From assembly GCA_020635905.1 (NCBI GenBank), contig JACJYV010000004.1, positions 766,016 through 830,015 of the forward strand: a stretch of 64,000 bases of DNA, read 5' to 3'. Positions 29,001 through 36,509 of the stretch are shown here, one piece after another. The stretch is from Bacteroidia bacterium. GTDB lineage: Bacteria; Bacteroidota; Bacteroidia; J057; JADKCL01. The stretch's first letter is position 1; every line of letters starts with the position of its first letter. Under the pieces are notes generated by a model. It ran no database searches. It was not told the origin of the DNA and saw only the letters and a program-made list of their open reading frames with translations. The position numbers were made by a program, and so were the translations under genes.

Positions 29001-31267
29001 CCATTCAGTTGGCGAACGTTTACGTAATCCATCAGGGAACCGGTGGAAAAGGAATAAGCAGTAAACATCAGGTTGGCCCCAAGCTGGGCCACCCCAGTAT
29101 CGCCCTCCAAAAGCGTACCTTGGTACATGAACTGGGGAAAGCGGGAGGTTATGCCCTGGGCGTAGCCTGGGATGGCGAGTTTCCAGACTCTGTATTCCCC
29201 CGAATCTGCGGGACTATACAAAAAGGGAGTGTACATATCTGCGCCCATCACCCCAAGGTTTTTCAGAAGCCCTAGCCATTGGCCGGGTCGGATGGTAGCA
29301 TGATCCCCAACATCATAAGCGTCAGTTGAATCATTGAATCCAGGGGAAACAAAGGGATTAAAGAGAGGCTCATTTAATCCGATCTCTACAATTCTGCCAG
29401 CCACGATTTCACTTATTCCAGTGAGCGGACCTCCTGCTGCATATCTCCAGTTTTGGGGGCGCTGAGGATATAAATAAGGCGAAGCACGCCGAATTCCATT
29501 AGTTTCAGTAAGAATAGTTCTTGCTGTATCATATTGAAGTTTCCCATGGGAATATTTTTGATTCCCGCCAATACTGTACCACTGAACCGTGGTCGTACTG
29601 TCCAGTCCCCATTGTGAGTTCAGGGAGTCAAGATATGCCAGGGACCAATGGAGGTACTTTTGGCGAAAACGGGTGCCTCTTGAAGCTTTATACTCTTCCC
29701 AAGAACCTCCAAAAGCGGAAAAATCCATCCCTACCCTGGGATCAGGCAAATAATCCTTTTCCGGGCAAATCCTTAGCATTTCCCCATTTTCACTGATCTC
29801 CTCAATCCCCTTTCGGGTAAGCTTACTAATAATATGAACCAGGTTGGTTTTGAGGACCCATCCGTCGTAATCCCTGATAGAATCATTGATAATCCAGAGA
29901 GGTGCCGCTGGGCTCCAAAAAAACAAACTGGTGTCCTTTACATGGCTACAAATTCCTTTTTGAGTAAGGAAATTTATGGCATGAGCAGCCGTATCAAGCC
30001 CGGGTTTCTCAAAACGGGCCTTAGTAAGGTAACCCATAGAATTTGGCCAGGCAGACCCGCTGCTTGGAAACATATTGGAAATTTCATTGGCCCATGAGGT
30101 TATGAGTAGTCTTGGAATAGAGTCATATTTACCTTCTTCCGCCAAATCTGTAAAATGCTTCACCGCAGTATTATTAATATTGACAGCATCGTACGATTTT
30201 GCCTGACTTGCAGACCCTAATAATAATTTATAATGAAAATGGTCAATCATTTCCCTTTGCAGGGCTTTTCCCCCTTGCCAGGACCCATCAGAAAGGATAT
30301 TCAACCTCGGGGCCCAGGGATTATTGCGGGGTAACCCATGGTGCCTGCCAAAACGGGTACCCGGATAAGTTTTGAACAATTCCAGACCTGTTTGCCCCAC
30401 ATTTGGGTAGCCAGGAGCAAATTCAAAGGGGTTGGTAGTATATTCATCCACCAGATAGTTTTGCGGCACAACAATATTGGTAAGATTAAGGGTGGTTTGG
30501 TAAATATTGCCGCCAGAAACATCCAGAAAATGCTGGTAAATAGCCTTGGCTGGAAGTGCTTCGTCAAAAAGCGCCACCTCATCCAAAGCGCCTTCGTACC
30601 TAACAGCCTGGTCGGGTTTATTGAAATTGAAATAGAAATTGTCCCCATCGTTCAATGCACCCATACCTGGAAATTGCTTACTGAACCCCGCCGGGCACAC
30701 CCCATCCACGTAGATAAATACCTTGCCAGTCTGGCCGTCCACCACCAGGGCAATTTGATGCCAGTTGCCGTCTGTATAATAGGTTGGGTCCTTACGACCG
30801 ATTTGGTTAAGGGGTACCTTCAGGCTATGGGTCACATTATTCACACAATGCACCCGTGCTTCCAACCTTTGGTCGCTGAGAAAAAAGTCGAGCCGGTTTT
30901 CCCAAAATATTGGATAACCAAAGTCGAAATCATTTCCCGGGCGAATCCAGAACTCAAGGGTTACTGCGCCGCAGTTTACCGTATCCTGACTCATGGTGGC
31001 CAGAGATACTTCTGGTACGGGGTGCGATGTATACATGTCCTGTTGGTTGTACCAGATATAATTTCCCTTGAGAGGTTGGAAATTCCCGGAAATGAGGGAA
31101 GGTGTACTTTGGTCTATGTGAAGGCCGTTGGGCCAGGAATCTGCGGGCAGAGCCCCGTCGAAGGTATAGTAGGCCCGCAGGTTGGGGGTAATAATCTGAG
31201 CTAAAAGTGGAGAAATGAACGCCCCCACAAGCATGAAGAAGGCGATTAAATTAAGAGTCTTTTTCAT
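23036..31267 (-). CDS. Giant multidomain secreted protein (LamG, PKD, Ig, beta-helix, T9SS type A)
   Basis: A 2743-residue secreted protein. In order it has: a signal peptide (1-24); a LamG/concanavalin-like domain at about 70-225 (VTLEFWIRPG, WHQIALVVDGQTGKVFIYVD); a region of about 700 residues (265-970) with a mixed alpha/beta appearance that may hold a glycoside-hydrolase-like barrel and ends in a carbohydrate-binding-like segment (YRPDSGFWVLQKGYHLLRLE); one PKD domain at about 975-1045 (YRWTFGDGGKW); about ten Ig-like repeats (ICxGDTxxL...GGxxxxWxP) to about 1920; a right-handed parallel beta-helix at about 1920-2475 with many N/G turns; and a type A sorting domain from about 2674 (IWPNPSEGRVTV). 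The architecture suggests binding or cutting of a polysaccharide. Catalytic residues cannot be assigned by eye. It follows the FG-GAP gene after 18 bases. Confidence 0.85.
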   Translation of the reverse strand: MKKTLNLIAFFMLVGAFISPLLAQIITPNLRAYYTFDGALPADSWPNGLHIDQSTPSLISGNFQPLKGNYIWYNQQDMYTSHPVPEVSLATMSQDTVNCGAVTLEFWIRPGNDFDFGYPIFWENRLDFFLSDQRLEARVHCVNNVTHSLKVPLNQIGRKDPTYYTDGNWHQIALVVDGQTGKVFIYVDGVCPAGFSKQFPGMGALNDGDNFYFNFNKPDQAVRYEGALDEVALFDEALPAKAIYQHFLDVSGGNIYQTTLNLTNIVVPQNYLVDEYTTNPFEFAPGYPNVGQTGLELFKTYPGTRFGRHHGLPRNNPWAPRLNILSDGSWQGGKALQREMIDHFHYKLLLGSASQAKSYDAVNINNTAVKHFTDLAEEGKYDSIPRLLITSWANEISNMFPSSGSAWPNSMGYLTKARFEKPGLDTAAHAINFLTQKGICSHVKDTSLFFWSPAAPLWIINDSIRDYDGWVLKTNLVHIISKLTRKGIEEISENGEMLRICPEKDYLPDPRVGMDFSAFGGSWEEYKASRGTRFRQKYLHWSLAYLDSLNSQWGLDSTTTVQWYSIGGNQKYSHGKLQYDTARTILTETNGIRRASPYLYPQRPQNWRYAAGGPLTGISEIVAGRIVEIGLNEPLFNPFVSPGFNDSTDAYDVGDHATIRPGQWLGLLKNLGVMGADMYTPFLYSPADSGEYRVWKLAIPGYAQGITSRFPQFMYQGTLLEGDTGVAQLGANLMFTAYSFSTGSLMDYVNVRQLNGSDVFMISGSAQKSGWTQGNGDHERNVMITLANDPVHFQVRRQGSTYIFDKSVNPPLFIQLDRWHEWKEPYWWCRDFLFDAEVADTASGFNLHTETANAVSQYDFRNFTSFIAYSNGGFSEYAFLVRDSLDQDTLYPWIRARISSGSAQIDLNMDGNQIRTVSGVNSPNWEWYRPDSGFWVLQKGYHLLRLENPTAGLEIDQILLKRWEGDIRPDTLTQAFFTWTAGCAGTPTQFTNLSTTIPGCVDYRWTFGDGGKWYTGDSTVSHVFPAPGNYPVTLILTEQCTGHRDTFVDTVTVPGLLLSLGPDLTICQGDSVEIEPDTIGAGYLLNWTWTKNLINYDTTVTSFWVWPDTSVIQTQYNLHALDTLTGCEAEDSFLLSVIQNPKVTLTLLDSVVCDGEPLQLLATGGFCYMWSPDSVILDSNKMIPNPKVEITDSTLMIVTGWDVNMCASSSDSLWLVPMGKDSMVPPPIKVCEGALLQLGVSGGDSFSWTATLGGSGSSQALPGILDSNFIATPTATMPAFPLWFKVKIYRNGCEFNDQYQVLSESVDHLSNGPDSTVCAGDTILLHFSGTFANPNAPDGIGYSTNKYDSIFWFPSGIQADNKGYAFVVPQAPATYTAVLWNNGCSRVDTVRLSPALVAHTSFKDTSICQGDTVELQSHGGDSLLGWLPTDSLLDPFSDTTMAWPTQTTTFQVARIDSNGCFGVDTVRVELFQTNFTLATHDTSVCGGDSVLLLASGGISYQWSPANSLSGASNDSAWAFPDTTTTYTVVITDSNGCVGTDTVRVVVNENGFGTTFEDTTVCAGSGLVLSTTGGVSFSWSPAAGLPNPFSASTLAYIGVSTTYTVEITDSNGCKTLDSTVVNANINPFGAVFEDSSICVGDSLQLLTTGGSLFVWTPFDSLDNPNYANPWAWPTVTTDYVVGIFDSNGCTAIDTVHIVVIHPIDSIITNDTSFCYPDTLQILVIGFSNFQWTPAAGLSNPQAHNPLAWPHASTLYQVEYLNSDGCTIHDSIYIAVGGIDSIQNHNDTICNGNSLPLVTSGGATFQWTPSAGLSNPSVGNPVASPSQTTDYHVLIADTLGCTSEDSVQIAVKYATGGADFPDTALCENATALLTASGGVSYQWSPGNTATYATVGEYYVTIWDSNGCSLLDTVVVTANPNCCIDPRADTLLTVDSISNLIPWNSNLSTFTSKTFEVVDTLYIDANVTFQGCDFKMDSMAVIWIYPGYTMTVYDCDFDTSVCANWMWAGIFLEDSTAGLVFTDSRVANSEQGVYARNGGYFAGNSGMFWNNYRHIQVENQIGTWAGHIHSMIFDSDSTQMLPPWQGWYTNMGVRARNVGFLAVGDVSGTSRNLFRNCVRGVYAQESGIKVVKNDFRNMKPQKPILPGQIQLPDEGIGVYVEGKFKQKSAVTAIIGGTLADKNTFRGGLSGVRTYYRVKTTVSYNNFDQLDRWAINWASNQQTQLEANKNIIDSVFYGIIASANIGSNVTINGNKIGGELTSQEKYTVSRGIEVSDINWGIIGSPGYYHITGNYVWFRIRGIDASACQNLEIKNNQLWLDVLTAAGFNKRGINVVASGGYRVENNIVKAIPGNAYSVKHMGIWIEQSPNGYLTCNEVRDFYHDVTFYGNKSFGQTVRRNYFYNGERGFVLWDQADIGAQGAGGNPTSDIWQGGYTHSKMYCDNTNGGGISWYVVNSGTQNFSLFGGTKSGNGGTPITPFTTSGASNWNCLTGGIVIKPGGGTTGTHFLKVADGTQVYTVDSLAGRFLDRQLLYETLLLDTSLLLSDSAFMEFMNEESMGNLPMIKNGVEYAAQGDSTNLALSSLFFPDNLLEENHQKVISMVSEMEDEDYRNLPAQETSEMEGISENCIYSFGLGSCQARTLVKTWDPIKEYSECIDSLTGNSKNRAISQIGQAEQIEIWPNPSEGRVTVGVPQVGQVLEIIDSFGRVLIRQFMEKEIHEFELSGFPAGFYKVRYLNYPPGSIIIQR

Positions 31268-31285
31268 AAAGGTTAAGTCAGGTGG

Positions 31286-32443
31286 TTAGTAAATGGAAAA
31301 GGAGCCGTTGCTATTGAGATAGATCAGAAAACGGGGGGTGCCTGAGGCATCCAGGCCGCTTACGCTCAGATCGGGATCTCCGTCGTTATTCACATCCGTC
31401 CATTTCAGCACGGGGTAAGATAGCCCCACCAGATTGGGTGCATTGATATTCACAAACCCGCTCGTGGTATTTTGATAGATACGGCAAACCAGATTTGGAC
31501 CTTCCTCTCCGGCCACCGCCACGTCGGGGAGGCCGTCACCGTCGTAGTCGGCCCAGGCCGAGCCGCTGTTGCACAGCCCATTCACAGCCCATGGAGAAGG
31601 TTTCAACTGTCCGCTGGTATAGTACCAGGCAGTGCCCTGGTAATGTCCATCGCGGGCGCCAAGCACCAGCACATCAAGATTCCCAATTCCGTCTGCATCT
31701 CCCCAGCTAACCGAACCACTGGACGACCGCGGCAGACCGGGGATACTTGTAAATCCATTACCATTCCAGGCCAGGGCCTGACAGACCTGTTGCACATCCG
31801 GACTCAGCCCATTAATTACCAGATCAAGGTCACCGTCACCTTCGAAATCTTTCAAATCAAGAGAACGCCCGGATACTCCATCAATACCGATAATTCCTGC
31901 AGTAAAAAGCGCCTGGGAGGTATCGTTGAGAAACAACAAAGTGGTATCTCCATTGACCGTAAAACCGCTCATAATCAGATCCAGGTCCCCGTCTGCATCC
32001 ACGTCCCCCAGCGCCATTCCGGCTCCCTTGCAGCCGGGTAATTGTGAGGTGATTAGGGAGAACTGGTTGCCTCCCGAATTTAGGTAGATCCCTGTCCACG
32101 GGAGGTGATCGCCCTTCAGACCACAGATTACCAAATCAAGGTCACCGTCGAGGTCAATATCACCCCATTCGGCCGCACTTTGCCGTAATGGTTGAAAATT
32201 GGAGGACGGCAACAAAGATGGAACCTGTAGAAAACCTGATCCGGTATTTTCCCAACAAGAAGAATGGGCGTCTCCCAGGCTATCCGTCCCGGTCAGAAAA
32301 AGATCAGGAAGGCTGTCTCCATTTATGTCGGCCCATTCCACATCCCCAAACCAGATTTGGGGCAGGGTGGCGCTCACGGTTTGTGCCTGAACCAGGCCCG
32401 CGATGCACAGCATCGCAATTAGAAGGGTAATTCTGAAAAACAT
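31286..32443 (-). CDS. Secreted seven-repeat FG-GAP/VCBS beta-propeller protein
   Basis: A 385-residue protein with signal peptide MFFRITLLIAMLCIAGLVQA and seven repeats spaced about 50 residues apart. Each carries a calcium-binding loop: DINGDSLPDLFLTG, DIDLDGDLDLVICG, DVDADGDLDLIMSG, DFEGDGDLDLVING, DADGIGNLDVLVLG, DYDGDGLPDVAVAG and DVNNDGDPDLSVSG. Seven blades make one complete integrin-like propeller filling the whole protein. No T9SS sorting domain follows the last blade (the protein ends NSNGSFSIY), which is unusual among its neighbours. It is probably the first gene of a transcript continuing into the 2743-residue protein. A long-palindrome element (32471-32591) lies just upstream of its start. 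Confidence 0.85.
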   Translation of the reverse strand: MFFRITLLIAMLCIAGLVQAQTVSATLPQIWFGDVEWADINGDSLPDLFLTGTDSLGDAHSSCWENTGSGFLQVPSLLPSSNFQPLRQSAAEWGDIDLDGDLDLVICGLKGDHLPWTGIYLNSGGNQFSLITSQLPGCKGAGMALGDVDADGDLDLIMSGFTVNGDTTLLFLNDTSQALFTAGIIGIDGVSGRSLDLKDFEGDGDLDLVINGLSPDVQQVCQALAWNGNGFTSIPGLPRSSSGSVSWGDADGIGNLDVLVLGARDGHYQGTAWYYTSGQLKPSPWAVNGLCNSGSAWADYDGDGLPDVAVAGEEGPNLVCRIYQNTTSGFVNINAPNLVGLSYPVLKWTDVNNDGDPDLSVSGLDASGTPRFLIYLNSNGSFSIY

Positions 32444-32470
32444 AGTTACTTGGCTAAAAGGTGAATAAAG

Positions 32471-32591
32471 GGGATCTCTAAAAACAAAGAAGATCGAGGC
32501 GGACGCAGGTGAAGAAAGCGCAGTTTACTACCGTAAATGAGCATTTCTGAGCCAAGTCCAACGCAGAGATTCGAAGTTTTTAGAGGTTCCC
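32471..32591. repeat. Long-palindrome interspersed element, copy 2
   Basis: A 121-bp element with terminal inverted repeats GGGATCTCTAAAAAC and the complement of GGGAACCTCTAAAAAC, with an internal long imperfect palindrome tipped by TTTACTACCGTAAA. It begins 27 bases upstream of the FG-GAP gene start at 32443, in the same orientation relative to the gene as copies 1 and 3. Confidence 0.8.
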
Positions 32592-33011
32592 TAAACAAAG
32601 TTCTTGCGGAACCATGGTCGAATTAAGCGAACACAATTGACCTCTCATGTCAATTGAAATGAATAAATTCCCGAAAAGTCTGAGCCTGCTTGTTTGAAAA
32701 CCAGTAAGGTTATTTCTGGGGAAAGATGGACAAAATTTAGTGAGAATGCAAAGGAAAATCCAACACAAATTGACAAAGGTTAAAAAACTCCCATTTAGTG
32801 ATCCCCATATTCCAAAGGCCTCCTTCCCCCCTGAAGGCACCTTGTAACCCAATCCGAGACACTTTGTATATAAGGGTGAAGCAGATTTTTGCGTCTTTTA
32901 AAGAAAAAATAATCTTTTACATATCGGTTTGCAATGCCCATCTATTCGAAATCACCCCTCAAACAGGCCATGTCGCAAGGTTGCGTGTCGGAACCAAAAA
33001 GGTACCCTTAG

Positions 33012-33341
33012 GGTAGCTCAGGGGTACCCCGAGGGTAGCTCAGAGGTACCCCAAGGGTAGCTCAGGGGTACCCTAGGGGTAGCTCAGGGGTACCTTGAGG
33101 GTAGCTCAGGGGTAAGTCCAGGGTAGCTCAGGGGTAAGTCCAGGGTAGCTCAGGGGTAAGTCCAGGGTAGCTCAGGGGTAAGTCCAGGGTAGCTCAGAGG
33201 TACCCCAAAGGTAGCTCAGAGGTACCCCAAGGGTAGCTCAGAGGTACCCCGAGGGTAGCTCAGGGGTACCTCAAGGGTAGCTCAGAGCTACCCTCAACCT
33301 AGCTCAGAGCTACCCCCAACCTAGCTCAGAGCTACCCCCAA
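33012..33341. repeat. 22-bp tandem repeat array, 15 units
   Basis: Fifteen consecutive 22-bp units in exact register (for example starts at 33012 and 33276, 12 units apart), with half units at both ends (33001-33011 and 33342-33350). Each unit begins with GGTAGCTCAG and most continue GGGTACC plus a variable four-base end. The last units contain GGTAGCTCAGAGCTACC, a perfect inverted repeat around one base. The period is not a multiple of three and no open frame runs through it, so it is not coding. There are no spacers, so it is not CRISPR. Confidence 0.9.
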
Positions 33342-33359
33342 TGTAGCTTTGGGCTTTCT

Positions 33360-33962
33360 GAGCCCATACGGGCCGTTTTTAGGAGGATACCTGGCGGAAA
33401 ATCAGAGTATATTTTGAGGGCAGGGATAGAAACCATGGGTGCAGCAAGGGTTTGGGCTGAAGGCTATCGCCAGGCGGCGGAATGCATGGGGAAACAACCA
33501 TGGAGCGTCGCGATATTGAGTGCGGAGGGTTATTAAAGCTTCCGCGCTGCGGTCGATCATCTGCCCTTTCGGGCAGGGAGGCCAGGGCCGTGAGATGCAT
33601 GGGGGGCGCTCTTTGAGACGCGATAAATCGCGTCTGTACGGAAATCCCACGCCCATTCCATGAGCTACCATAATGCGACCGCGCTGCGGTCGATCCCGAC
33701 GGTCCGGGCGGGGCCGGGCCGTGCATGTATTGGGAAACAACCTGGTCGTTTTCGCACGTCGTTGGGATGAGGCATGCCACCCAAAGGGGGCTTTAGCCCC
33801 CGAACCCCTGAAATCCACCTCTCAAGTCTCCCGAAGGATTTTCAATCCCTCGCGAATTTCAATTGGGGTGGGTTTTAACCCTCCCCAACCAGGCCCAGCC
33901 CGGCGAATCCCGGGTAGAAACCCGACCCTACAGGTTGAAATAGCCCAGGAGGGCTATTTTGC
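33360..33962. repeat. Cluster of small palindromic repeats
   Basis: Several hairpin-forming repeats occur in about 600 bases: CTGCCC/GGGCAG at 33561-33576; AGACGCGAT/ATCGCGTCT at 33616-33635; CGACCGC/GCGGTCG at 33676-33692 with a half copy near 33545; GGGGGCTTTAGCCCCC near 33785; a GGGTT/AACCC palindrome near 33868-33889; and AAATAGCCC/GGGCTATTT at 33938-33959. The motif GGGAAAyAACCTGGTCGTTT occurs near 33730 and 33970. They look like a sink for short intergenic repeats; the last hairpin could also end the folC transcript. Confidence 0.6.
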
Positions 33963-34040
33963 AGATTCTTGGGAAATAACCTGGTCGTTTCCATACCGGG
34001 ACGATACCTGACGAGTAAATAATTGTTGAAAAGACCAGGC

Positions 34041-35306
34041 TCAGATAACCTCAGCCACCACGTAGGCTGAGCCCCCCACGAATACCAAATCAACCGGATC
34101 TGCCCTTTCCAGGGCAGCTTCATATCCCGCCCTGACCGAGGCATAGCTCTCGCCCATCAAACCCATTGTGGCAGCCTTTTCTTTTAGCTCATTTGCATCT
34201 GTACCCCGGGGCAAATCTGGCTTTACGAAGTAATAAATCGCCTCCCGGGGCAGAAGCCCCAGCATGGATTGGTGGTCCTTATCGGCCGACATGCCCCAGA
34301 CTATGTGCAGCTGTTTATATTCTGAGCTGACAATCTGCATGATGGCCACCTCCACCCCACTTTCGTTATGGCCAATGTCCGCAATTACGCGGGGATTATC
34401 CTGCAAAACCTCCATCCTGCCCCGCAAACCTGCAAATTGCTTCACCGCCCCGAGGCCCCTGCGCCATGCTTCAGGACTGCAGGCAAATCCTGACTTTTCC
34501 AGCAATTTCAAGGCCTGCGCCGCAGTAGCCAGATTTTCAGCCTGATACCAGCCCGGCAAATCACAAAATAACCCGGTGAGGGAATCCCCTTCCCGAAAGG
34601 TCAGGTCATAAAAATTTCCATAGAGATCCCCCTGGGTTTTGATCGCTTCCACCCATTCAGGAGCGTAGCAAAATGGCGCTTTTTGCATTTCTGCTTCCTG
34701 AAATATCGTCTCCCAGACAGTGGATTTGTTTTTTCCCAGCACAATGGGAACTCCCGGCTTGATAATTCCCGCTTTTTCCCGCGCGATTTCAGGGAGGGTA
34801 TTGCCCAAAATACTCTGATGATCGAGCCCGATCTGGGCAATCGCGGTCAGGATGGAATTCAGAACGTTGGTAGAGTCAAATTTGCCGCCCAATCCTACTT
34901 CAATCACTGCAATATCCACCTGCTGCCGGGCAAAGTAGTCAAAAGCCATGGCCGTGGTGGCTTCAAAGAAGCTCAAATCCGTTGCTTCAATCAATTTTTC
35001 ATGCTGATCTGCAAATCCAAGTGCATCTTCTTCAGCAATGGCCTGTCCGTTGATGCGAATCCTTTCCGTGAATGATTTGAGGTGGGGCGAGGTAAACAAA
35101 CCCGTTTTATAGCCCTGGGCGGTCAGCACGGAGGCCATCATGCTCGAAACAGACCCTTTGCCATTGGTGCCGGCCACGTGAACTGCGGGAAATTTCCGCT
35201 CAGGATGACCCAGCGCCGCACACATGCTTTGAATGTGGTCCAGACCGGGCTTGATGGCCGAGCCCCCCTGACGCTGAAACATGGGCAGTTTGTCCAGAAT
35301 GTTCAT
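34041..35306 (-). CDS. folC: Dihydrofolate synthase / folylpolyglutamate synthase
   Basis: A 421-residue cytoplasmic enzyme of the Mur ligase superfamily. It adds glutamate to dihydropteroate and folates using ATP, completing folate synthesis and retaining folates in the cell. The P-loop HVAGTNGKGSVSS lies at residues 43-55. TSPHLKSFTERIRING, the VIEVGLGGKFDSTNV block and DHQSILGNTLPEIAREKAGI are all family signatures, and ADIGHNESG opens the C-terminal domain. The length is normal. It is divergent from the ATP-grasp gene at 35355, with 48 bases between, and reads towards the repeat-rich gene-free region. Confidence 0.95.
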   Translation of the reverse strand: MNILDKLPMFQRQGGSAIKPGLDHIQSMCAALGHPERKFPAVHVAGTNGKGSVSSMMASVLTAQGYKTGLFTSPHLKSFTERIRINGQAIAEEDALGFADQHEKLIEATDLSFFEATTAMAFDYFARQQVDIAVIEVGLGGKFDSTNVLNSILTAIAQIGLDHQSILGNTLPEIAREKAGIIKPGVPIVLGKNKSTVWETIFQEAEMQKAPFCYAPEWVEAIKTQGDLYGNFYDLTFREGDSLTGLFCDLPGWYQAENLATAAQALKLLEKSGFACSPEAWRRGLGAVKQFAGLRGRMEVLQDNPRVIADIGHNESGVEVAIMQIVSSEYKQLHIVWGMSADKDHQSMLGLLPREAIYYFVKPDLPRGTDANELKEKAATMGLMGESYASVRAGYEAALERADPVDLVFVGGSAYVVAEVI

Positions 35307-35354
35307 TTCCCTGAATCTGAGTAATTTTTCGCAATTTCGTCAATAATTTCAGAA

Positions 35355-36509
35355 ATGGATTCAAGCGCTTCACAATTCGGCGTAATTGCCTTTCCCAATG
35401 CAGGAGCCGGGAATTTTTCCGCGGGCAAGGGACTTATTTTCGGCAAACAGACTTATTATTTTGAGGACATGGTCCGCTCCTGGCCGGAAATTCCCTTTGA
35501 ACCTTTTTTTTATTTTCCCCAGAATTTATCCCTTTCCCAACCCCAACCCGGGCTGGAAACTGGCTACGTTTTCAGGGACGGAATCTGGCAGGAGATTCAA
35601 CAGCAAACCCCTAAACTGAACTATTTCCGCGCCTTTTCCACGGATCTTCCCGGCAAGTACCTGGCTAAGGAGGTTTTGCTGGCCTTTGAGAAAAGCAGTA
35701 AATTTTTCTTGTTGAATCCCGCTGCGCTCATGCATTTGCTCAATCACAAGGTGGACTTTCATGCCTTTCTGGAAAAGCACAATTTGCCTACCCTTTCCAC
35801 TTTTACGGTGGAAGAATCCCTGCTAAATGGCCTGATTCCCGGCCAGAAATACTACCTGAAACCCATTTTTGGCTCCATGGGGGCTGATATTTATAAGATC
35901 TGGCTGGAAGGAAACTCTGTGCTGGCCCGGGCTTCAGGAGGTTATCAGTATCATTTTGCTGACCAAACAGCTTTTCAAAAGTTCCTGCAGGAAAGGATCA
36001 ATTCTGCTGAGTTTTTAGTGCAATATGATGCCCAGACCGTACCTTTTGAGGGTCGTCCGCTGGATTTGCGGGTGCTGGTGCAAAATTACCGGGGCAGGTA
36101 TCAGGTTACGGGTGCCGGGATTCGTCTGGGCAAAAAAGGCGGCGCCACAGCCAATCTGAGTACGGGAGGTACAGCTTTGCCCATGACCGATCTGGAAGAT
36201 TATTTCCAAAAACATCAGGGACAGAGGGCAGAAGCTTTACAGGAAATGGTTTGCGAAATCTGCCTGAAAGCCAGTCACTTACTTGCAACAGAATATGGAG
36301 AATTTCTGGAAATTGGCTTTGACATCCTGTTTACCCCCAATGGGCCTGTGATTCTGGAAGGAAATGCCAAGCCGTCGCGCTGGGTTTTTAATGTAATTGG
36401 AGATTACCTGAAAAATGCGGGGCGAAATGCACAACCCTGGTACGAGATCAGGCAGGATAGTGTGAGAATTCCTTTGGAATTCGCGGCCTGGAGGCTGGGA
36501 TTGGGTTAA
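35355..36509 (+). CDS. YheC/YheD-like ATP-grasp protein
   Basis: A 384-residue protein whose C-terminal 250 residues carry an ATP-grasp fold: KYYLKPIFGSMGADIYKIW (nucleotide-binding lysine and glycine loop), RPLDLRVLVQNYRGRYQVTG, GKKGGATANLSTGG, and the metal-binding end FDILFTPNGPVILEGNAKPS. This set matches the YheC/YheD family, described in Bacillus as spore-coat-associated, although homologues occur in organisms that do not sporulate. Enzymes of this fold usually join a carboxylate to an amine or thiol with ATP. The substrate is unknown. It converges on tonB, and the two stop codons overlap in a shared TTAA. Confidence 0.75.
   Translation: MDSSASQFGVIAFPNAGAGNFSAGKGLIFGKQTYYFEDMVRSWPEIPFEPFFYFPQNLSLSQPQPGLETGYVFRDGIWQEIQQQTPKLNYFRAFSTDLPGKYLAKEVLLAFEKSSKFFLLNPAALMHLLNHKVDFHAFLEKHNLPTLSTFTVEESLLNGLIPGQKYYLKPIFGSMGADIYKIWLEGNSVLARASGGYQYHFADQTAFQKFLQERINSAEFLVQYDAQTVPFEGRPLDLRVLVQNYRGRYQVTGAGIRLGKKGGATANLSTGGTALPMTDLEDYFQKHQGQRAEALQEMVCEICLKASHLLATEYGEFLEIGFDILFTPNGPVILEGNAKPSRWVFNVIGDYLKNAGRNAQPWYEIRQDSVRIPLEFAAWRLGLG

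Larger units (their letters stand above)
32444..34040. other. 1.6-kb gene-free region rich in repeats
   Basis: No convincing gene is present here. The open frames of 60-140 codons overlap each other on both strands, lack family motifs and are crossed by repeats. From left to right it holds the palindromic element copy 2 (32471-32591), about 400 bases of AT-rich sequence with nothing recognised, the 22-bp tandem array (33012-33341) and a cluster of small palindromes (33360-33960). The flanking genes are the FG-GAP gene (reading left) and folC (reading left, ending at 34041). Confidence 0.7.

Noticed and set aside
33001..33350. Possible CRISPR array
   Set aside because: The 22-bp units are directly adjacent with no unique spacers, and no cas gene is nearby.
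33379..33818. Two overlapping minus-strand open frames of about 135 codons in the gene-free region
   Set aside because: They cross several palindromic repeats, have no recognisable domain and no start context.
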